The notes under the pieces were generated by a model. That model was not told where the DNA came from, searched no databases, and saw only the letters and a program-made list of their open reading frames with translations. Position numbers and translations under genes: made by a program. Of a DNA stretch of 64,000 nucleotides, positions 57,607 to 64,000 are shown piece after piece (within the stretch, counting starts at the first letter, position 1; every line of letters starts with the position of its first letter). Source of the DNA: Agelas oroides (Eukaryota; Porifera; Demospongiae; Agelasida; Agelasidae); the NCBI GenBank assembly GCA_949130485.1, contig OX422184.1:21158824-21222823 (forward strand), written 5' to 3'.

Positions 57607-59883
57607 AGTGGGAATCGGTATGTATTAGTGATGTGTGATTATGCTACCCGTTATCCAGAAGCCGTTCCCCTCCGTTGCATTGACGCAGAGCATGTGGCAG
57701 AGGAATTGGTAAAGGTGTTTGCCAGGGTGGGTGTGCCTCAAGAGATCCTCACAGACCAGGGATCCAACTTCACTTCCCAGTTGTTGCGGGAGGTGTACAA
57801 TTTGCTAAAGGTCCAGGCCATCCGGATGAGTCCCTACCACCCTCAGACGGATGGCCTAGTCGAACGCTTCAATCAAACTTTGAAGCAGATGTTGCACAAG
57901 GCAGCCACCGAAGAGGGCAAGGATTGGGACAAACTGTTGCCATACCTGTTGTTCGCCTACTGGGAGGTGCCTCAAGCCTCCACAGGCTTCTCCCCGTTCG
58001 AGTTGTTATATGGTCGGCAGGTGCGAGGGCCACTTGATGTCTTGAAGGAGACCTGGGAAACAGATAAGAGGAGTAATGAGAGTGTTGTCTCATACGTTCT
58101 CTCAGTGCAGGAGAAGCTGGCCCAGATGTCTGAACTGGTGCAGGAAAATCTAGCCCAGGCCCAGAAAGACCAGAAGAGGTGGTATGACCGTCATGCACGG
58201 CAACGGGAGTTCGAGCCTGGTGAACATGTTCTGGTGTTATTACCATCTTCAACCAGTAAACTGCAGGCCCAGTGGCAGGGTCCTTATCCTGTGCTACGTC
58301 GTGTGGGTACTGTCACCTATCAGATCGACATGTTTGATACCCGGAAACGCCGTCGGATTTTTCATGTGAACATGCTACGCAAGTGGCACACTCCAAATGC
58401 CACCAGCTTCTTTGCTGAGGATGATGATGCGATGGACATGGAGAATGAAGAAGTTGTGATGTGGAGAGGTAACGAGGTTGAGGATCAACCAGTGGTCAGT
58501 AAAGAACTTGACATGGAGAAGCATGCCGAGCTACAACTCCTACTGGGGGAGTTCTCAGATGTCCTTCGATCCACACCAGGCAGGACAAGTATGGCCGAGC
58601 ACAATATTGAGACTGGGACAGCTAACCCGATCCGACTACCCCCATACCGGTTGCCACATGCCTACCGAGAGACGGTGAGAAAGGAGCTGAATGAGATGGA
58701 GGAGAGTGGCGTGATTGAACCTTCTGTCAGTGAATGGGCCTCTCCAGTAGTTCTTGTCCAGAAGAAGGATGGCACTATGCGCTTTTGCGTAGACTATCGG
58801 AAGTTGAACAGTGTATCACGGACTGATGCCTATCCCATGCCAAGAGTGGATGACCTAATTGACCGGCTGGGCACCGCCAAATACATCACCACACTGGATC
58901 TCACACGTGGCTACTGGCAGGTACCTATGGCGAAAGGTGCCTGCACGAGAATGGCATTCACCACCCCATTTGGTCTGTACCAGTTTCGGGTGATGCCATT
59001 CGGTCTACAGGGTGCACCGGCCACTTTTCAGCGGATGATGGACCAGTTGATACGTGGTATGGAAACATTTGCTGGTGCTTATCTTGACGATCTGGTCATT
59101 CACAGTTCAACCTGGGAGGATCATATGCGTCAGATTCGTGCTGTACTTGAGAGATTGCGAGAAGCAGGACTGACTGCAAAGCCCAGGAAGTGCCAGTTCA
59201 CCATGTCCAAATGTGTTCACCTTGGTCATGTGGTGGGGAATGGCATGGTACAGCCGGAGGAGTCCAAGGTGAAGGCAGTGAAGCAGTTCCCGACTCCAGT
59301 AACAAAGAAAGAAGTGAGGACCTTCTTGGGGATGACCGGATACTACCGGAAATTCATTGAAGATTATGCCACAGTTGCAGCCCCGCTGACAGACCTAACT
59401 CGCAAGAATAGCCCTAATCGTGTCAAGTGGACTCCAGTATGTGAAGCAGCCTTTCAGCAGTTAAAAAACTGTCTATGTTACACACCTGTGCTCAGAAGTC
59501 CAGATTTTGATAGGACTTTTATTGTTCAGACTGATGCGTCAAACCGAGGTGTCGGAGCGGTGTTGAGTCAAGTGGGTGAAGATGGCACAGATCATCCTAT
59601 CGCATATTATAGTCGAAAACTCCTTCCGCGAGAGGAACGATACTCGACTATAGAGAAGGAGTGTCTGGCTATAAAGTTAGCAGTCCAAACCTTTCGGGTG
59701 TACTTGCTGGGAAAGCCCTTCATCATCCAGACAGACCACCGGTCGTTGGAATGGTTGGACCGGCTTAAGGAGAATAATGCCCGCCTCACAAGATGGAGTC
59801 TATCTTTGCAGCCCTATCAGTTTCAAGTACACTATCGGGCTGGTAAAGCTAATGCTAATGCGATGCACTATCTCGGGGAGTAG
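57607..59883 (+). CDS. pol: Integrase core and GPY module, reverse transcriptase, RNase H
   Basis: One open frame of 758 codons. The integrase core has Asp in LTDQGSNF (57,754-57,756) and Glu in DGLVERFNQ (57,862-57,864), 35 residues apart (D,D35E). A GPY module follows (WQGPYPVL, 58,279-58,287). A spacer with EFSDVLRSTPGRT, normally found between protease and reverse transcriptase in gypsy elements, comes next. Reverse transcriptase shows SPVVLVQKKDGTMRFCVDYR, TLDLTRGYWQ, FGLQGAPATFQR and the catalytic YLDD (59,080-59,091). RNase H shows QTDASNRGVGAVLSQ, EKECLAIK and QTDHRSLEW. The frame stops at TAG 59,881-59,883. The usual conserved end of RNase H is readable only in the neighbouring frame from about 59,862, implying a one-base loss. 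The first residues after the stop lack a natural start. Confidence 0.92.
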   Translation, partial: SGNRYVLVMCDYATRYPEAVPLRCIDAEHVAEELVKVFARVGVPQEILTDQGSNFTSQLLREVYNLLKVQAIRMSPYHPQTDGLVERFNQTLKQMLHKAATEEGKDWDKLLPYLLFAYWEVPQASTGFSPFELLYGRQVRGPLDVLKETWETDKRSNESVVSYVLSVQEKLAQMSELVQENLAQAQKDQKRWYDRHARQREFEPGEHVLVLLPSSTSKLQAQWQGPYPVLRRVGTVTYQIDMFDTRKRRRIFHVNMLRKWHTPNATSFFAEDDDAMDMENEEVVMWRGNEVEDQPVVSKELDMEKHAELQLLLGEFSDVLRSTPGRTSMAEHNIETGTANPIRLPPYRLPHAYRETVRKELNEMEESGVIEPSVSEWASPVVLVQKKDGTMRFCVDYRKLNSVSRTDAYPMPRVDDLIDRLGTAKYITTLDLTRGYWQVPMAKGACTRMAFTTPFGLYQFRVMPFGLQGAPATFQRMMDQLIRGMETFAGAYLDDLVIHSSTWEDHMRQIRAVLERLREAGLTAKPRKCQFTMSKCVHLGHVVGNGMVQPEESKVKAVKQFPTPVTKKEVRTFLGMTGYYRKFIEDYATVAAPLTDLTRKNSPNRVKWTPVCEAAFQQLKNCLCYTPVLRSPDFDRTFIVQTDASNRGVGAVLSQVGEDGTDHPIAYYSRKLLPREERYSTIEKECLAIKLAVQTFRVYLLGKPFIIQTDHRSLEWLDRLKENNARLTRWSLSLQPYQFQVHYRAGKANANAMHYLGE

Positions 59884-59913
59884 AGTCACCCACAAATGCG
59901 ACATGTTAGTCGC

Positions 59914-59931
59914 AGGAGAAGGGGGGAGGAG
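59914..59931 (+). other. Polypurine tract
   Basis: Eighteen purines in a row (AGGAGAAGGGGGGAGGAG) directly before the 3' LTR, the expected plus-strand primer position. Confidence 0.9.
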
Positions 59932-60365
59932 TGTGAGGGATTACCTCACTGTGACAGCTATTGCCCTTATTTATTAATTTGTGTATATTTCTGCATGTAG
60001 GTTAAGTCATGGTTCCTAATTTCCTTCTTGTATATTTTGTGGTTTAGGTTCTGTATCAAGGTCAGTTATATTTACCACATTTGTGGAATGTTTCCAGTTG
60101 CATCATTTGGTCACCTAGGTCATTTCTTTTGGTTGAATACTTAATGTTTCTGTACCTGATTTCCTGGCTTTTCAGTTGCTCCCTAATATTTTATATTGTG
60201 GTTTCCTGTACTTTCCATATAGGATGTTGTATCATCCTGATTGCAGCTAGATCATGTCAGTTTTGTACCTATTTAAGTCAGCTGGGTTTTGCTGTTTGAT
60301 GTTGAACTAGAAATTGAGTCTCTCCAATTGACATCTCGAGTTGCGCCGCGGCTTAATCCTTCACA
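59932..60365 (+). repeat. 3' LTR (434 bp)
   Basis: Same length and ends as the 5' LTR, one visible substitution. Followed by the ATGT target duplication at 60,366-60,369. Confidence 0.95.
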
Positions 60366-60523
60366 ATGTCCAATACACAGAAGGCTTGGCAAGTATACAT
60401 CACATAACGGTAGACTGTAAGAGGCTTCGCAGCTGGCTCCGGCATACATACATTGTGTAAAAACAAGGAGGTTCTCTTGCCAACCTTAAATTTTCTGATT
60501 TCAAGAAAACCTCAATCACAAAT

Positions 60524-60596
60524 ATACACCCCTTACTCAGCAATATACTCCCTGTGGTCACAATTGCAGGAGTGTATTGCTGAGTCAGGGGTGTAT
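60524..60596. repeat. 73-bp hairpin
   Basis: Arms of about 31 bp (ATACACCCCTTACTCAGCAA against TTGCTGAGTCAGGGGTGTAT) separated by a short loop. Directly followed by a CTCGTTCCCAGGCC-type foldback at 60,598-60,722. Confidence 0.75.
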
Positions 60597-60597
60597 A

Positions 60598-60722
60598 TTA
60601 GCCTCGTTCCCAGGCCTTGCGCATTTGTCACTTGCAGTAAGAAATTTGCGCAGAAGGCCTGGGCTCGTTTTGCGCTAATTTCATACTGCAAGCGACAAAC
60701 GTCCAAGACCTCAGAATGAGGA
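60598..60722. repeat. Foldback of the CTCGTTCCCAGGCC family
   Basis: TAGCCTCGTTCCCAGGCC at the left, with inner inverted copies of a CACTTGCAGTAAGAAATTTG-like stretch. It ends near ACCTCAGAATGAGGATAG. Confidence 0.55.
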
Positions 60723-61019
60723 TAGTGTATATGACTCCATGTGGCACCTTTCATCTTCCCACAAACTATAGTATACTTCACATATAAACACTACGCTACA
60801 CAGTAACAAACATAATTATGGTATATATACTAGAGTGATTGCTCCTGGTCTTCCTCAACCTCCTTAGTGGTATTGGTTGTTACAGGAGTATTAGTGTCTA
60901 GTGTTGGACTACTGGTGTCAGAGGGCTGTCAAGTACGACAACAAAAATAGTTTCACATTGTTTAAATTATGTGATGAGCAGTCAAAAATAAAAACACATC
61001 AAAGCTTGAGTGTAAAAAC

Positions 61020-62750
61020 TGGTAGAACTGGCCAGGGTACAAGGTTACAATCCCAGTTACCACACAACTCAGTGACCATGATTTATGAAAACAAACAGTG
61101 AATATAAAATCAAAAGAAACATTGGCATTCAGTTGACTGAAACTCCAATACTTCCTCATAGTACATCTGTTAGTATTTTGGCTTATATACAACACAGGAA
61201 GGGACAACAATCTTCCTTGAAAGATTTTGAGTCAATAATTTGAACAGTCAGCTACTAACTTAAACTTGTGAACGTACCGGCAACTGATTCCTTAGGGCTG
61301 AGAGCAGATACATCTGTGCAATTGACATAGAACTGTTCTGTGGCTTCCCACTTGGCAACATTGTTTGACAAAGAACTGATGTTATTGCTGGTAATTTGCT
61401 AGAGTTCCCACTCACTGAAACTGTAGTAATAAGGGCGGGCTAAGGCACTGAGCAACAGAGCAAGCAGCTGTTTTGCGAGACAGGTTGCCAGCAAAAATAT
61501 CGAATGGTATGAGTAGAAAGGCTTGTCTTGCCTTCATTTTATGCTTACTTGGAGTAGTGCTCTCATTGTGAGTTAATACAGGCCCATTTTCTCCAGTAAC
61601 AGGGCAACCATCATCATTCAAGAATGCAACAAATTGCTTTACAAAGATAGCAACAACCCATCGTCTCACAAATGCACACTGTATAGTGAAGCCCACAAAC
61701 ATTGAAACCATCCTCTCCCATCGCACATTAACATGTGGCTAGGTACGTATCTGGATGTGGTTGATAGGCGGGCCCATGATGCCAACTCAAAACGCAGGAT
61801 TTTAAGTGTTTGTAGAGTGTATCTAGCACCTGTAGACAAGGCAGTCTTTCAATGTTTTGCACAGTTTGAAGGTATTTAGCCTGGATCTGGATAACTGGTG
61901 TTTTTTTGTACCGACAGATAGACAGACAGATAGATAGACAAACTTAATGACAGAAATCGTTTTATTTAGCTGTTCTGAGTTGTGGATATGGGCATTTTGC
62001 CATCATTCTGTGTCTTCAGGGACTATGAAATGGGGTTATAAAATTGTTGGAAGAAATTGAGGTGATGATGGTTGGTTCCTTGACAAAGGTTTCAAATTCT
62101 GACATCACTTCAGCAGTGAACACAATGAACAGTGGAGGAGATCAATTCAAGATAATTGAAGAACTAAACATTTCACATCACATCCATGAATCCACAGTGA
62201 TGCACAACAGTAGCTAGCTAGCTAGCAAGTTAATCCACTGCACTACTTGTTACCAAGGGTTCATCAAGCTGCCAAAGGCGGCTCAATGTGCCCTTGATGT
62301 TAGAATTATCACTGATTCAAAAGATTCACTCCTTTGAAAAGGAAGCTAGGCAGCTGACTAGCCATATATAGGTACAGCATTACAGCAATACAGTATTCAA
62401 CTACCTGAACAGTGTTTTCATCTTAAAAAATGTTTGGAATTGGAAGTGTTTGGAAATGGCACAGCACAAAGCACTTTGTGACACTGTGCTTTTGGCTCCC
62501 TGCACTTTGCTAATTAGAGAACACCAAGCTTCTAGTGGGGTGTGGCTGAAGTTAGCTCTTAGTTTATTACGCTACTAGTATAGAATAATTTGTGATTAAA
62601 CAAATTTCTATCCCTTCGGAGGAAAGGTAGACTGCTTGGGGGAAGTTTCCCCCCTTCTCCCACCCGTAGGTTAAACCCTGCCAAACTACTCAAAACTGGA
62701 ACTGAGAAGCTTGGACTCACCCTATCTCTGGCGGTACTAGGCAGCTAGAC
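61020..62750. repeat. Segmental duplicate (partner 26,990-28,260)
   Basis: Matches 26,990-28,260 with indels, including the minus-strand 100-codon frame at 61,412-61,726. A GATA-like microsatellite lies near 61,916-61,940. The part 62,270-62,750 has no counterpart next to 28,260 but ends with the CTCACCCTATCTCTGG stretch also seen at 4,652 and 38,233. No gene. Confidence 0.75.
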
Positions 62751-64000
62751 CTCAGGCATGTCAATAGCTTGATTTGGGACTAGTAGCAAAGCGAAGCAAG
62801 GCTACCTCAACAGTCATAACCACAGAACTACTGGAGCTAGACTCCTCATGCAAACCTTGCAGAAAGTATTAAAAGGCAGCTGCACATCTTTGTGGAGCCA
62901 AGGTAATTGTTTACAGTATCATTTGTCTACGCATTTCTGTTCCATGCCTGAATAGATGTAAGCCATGCCTGTTCCATGCATGGAATGGTAGACTCATGCA
63001 GACTTAGTGGAGCAAAGGTAATTTTTTAGAGTAACATGTGTCCACACATGGCTGTCCCATCTATTTCTTGCATGAACGTACGCATGAACTTATGTATGAA
63101 GAGAACCATACCTGTATCATGCATGGCACGAAATGGAGAATGATGCATGGAACATGCATGGAATTGTAGATCCGTGTAGTGCATGCATTATGCATGATAC
63201 ATGTATGGACCTACCACACTATATGTGCACATGTGCAGTTTAGCATTAACCCAATGGATATGGCATTACTCACAGACGTACAAACAATACACTCCATAGA
63301 CCTACATGTAATGTAATAATGATCAATGCCCACTCAATACACAAGAACATGCCATGCTGTGCTCTTGTCGTTTTGTAGCTTATTAACCTCTGACCAGCTG
63401 TGCAAACTTAGAACTGTCCCAAGATCCTTCCTTAACCATGAGTGTTCTTCCCAGCTTTTATTATACCACTATGTCATTACCACCTCAAATTACATAAGCT
63501 CCCAAAAATATGCCCCCCACCCCTTTTTACATACCACTTTGAGGTAAAAGTTGAGAGGTGAATGCTCGAATATTCAATTAGTATCGTTCATACACCCACA
63601 CCCCACCAGGTTCCTCGAGATGTTACACACAAGAACAAAATCACAACGGCTTCTGTGACTTTCTGGAAGAATGGCAGCTTAGCCAAAGTGTACTACGGAA
63701 ACTCACTGACACTTGTATTGATACTAAGCCGAGAAGTATTGAATTAACTTGCTTCATCAGTGGTGACATAGGACCCCGTGTAAGCTCGTATTGCAAACAA
63801 AAATGACACTTGCTATGGGGTATTTACACAAGCGAGAAATACTTATGCAAGAAATCAGGGGTTAGGAGGGCATTTGCAAAGAAGCAAGCACAGCAAAGAA
63901 GACAGTGATAGTGAAGTCACTATGCCATCCGATTTTGGTGCTAGTCAAAGGTTGTAAAACCTCACTAATGTCCACAAACCCATCAAAAACACACTCGTAC
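62751..64000. repeat. Segmental duplicate, copy 2 (partner 1-1,099)
   Basis: Colinear with the first 1.1 kb of the window. It contains the unoccupied TTAA site (63,383-63,386) that is filled by the 6-kb element in the copy at 28,631. The match runs to the window end. Confidence 0.85.

Larger units (their letters stand above)
54870..60365 (+). mobile_element. Ty3/gypsy-type LTR retrotransposon with integrase before reverse transcriptase
   Basis: A 5,496-bp element complete at both ends. The 434-bp LTRs differ at one visible base, with TGTGA...TCACA termini. A 4-bp target duplication ATGT lies at 54,866-54,869 and 60,366-60,369. Internal signals are a tRNA-Leu-type primer site and an 18-base polypurine tract. 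Protein order is Gag, two-knuckle nucleocapsid, protease, integrase with GPY module, reverse transcriptase, RNase H. Protein families are gypsy-like, but the pol order is that of Ty1/copia and Gmr1-like elements. GC content is visibly higher than the surroundings. Coding is disrupted in four places, so this copy could move only with proteins supplied by a relative. Confidence 0.95.

Overview
This window looks like nuclear DNA of an early-branching metazoan, possibly a sponge. The grounds are spliced coding exons, no long host ORFs, heavy intron duplication and a dense load of small DNA transposons. The organism assignment is inference; no rRNA, tRNA or single-copy marker gene is present.

Host coding content is small. 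Five exons of exactly 99 bp lie on the minus strand (51,814-51,912; 44,733-44,831; 26,822-26,920; 18,468-18,566; 9,443-9,541). Each encodes one complete 33-residue ankyrin repeat, is in phase 0 at both ends, and has good splice sites. They read most simply as internal exons of one minus-strand ankyrin-repeat gene, or of tandem paralogues, with very large introns. A second module, a 99-bp ATG-to-splice-donor piece, occurs at 24,950-25,048 (-) and 22,264-22,362 (+), with a decayed copy at 47,027-47,124 (+). It may be the first coding exon of a duplicated gene family. Most of the rest is intron-like sequence copied several times within the window: 1-1,099 with 62,751-64,000; 4,480-7,185 with 38,065-40,798; 13,600-18,780 with 44,830-52,400; 20,872-21,905 with 35,690-37,770; 26,990-28,630 with 61,020-63,380.

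These duplicates provide unoccupied reference sites that reveal transposon insertions. They support a 6.1-kb TTAA-flanked (piggyBac-like) element at 28,635-34,710 that contains nested insertions; a hAT-like element at 36,291-36,900 with an 8-bp duplication; a 256-bp element at 52,060-52,315; and a family with subterminal inverted repeats and a CTAG 3' end that inserted without target duplication (Helitron/Helentron-like candidate, best copy 14,034-14,588). Several more TTAA-flanked miniature elements occur, including three stacked on successive TTAA sites at 2,660-4,276.

The most striking feature is an LTR retrotransposon at 54,870-60,365. It has 434-bp LTRs with one visible difference, a 4-bp target duplication, a tRNA-Leu-type primer site and a polypurine tract. 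Its proteins are of Ty3/gypsy type but in the order Gag-protease-integrase-reverse transcriptase-RNase H. Integrase lies before reverse transcriptase, as in Ty1/copia and in the Gmr1-like gypsy elements. This copy is coding-defective: a gag frameshift, two in-frame TGA codons in integrase, and a frameshift at the end of RNase H.
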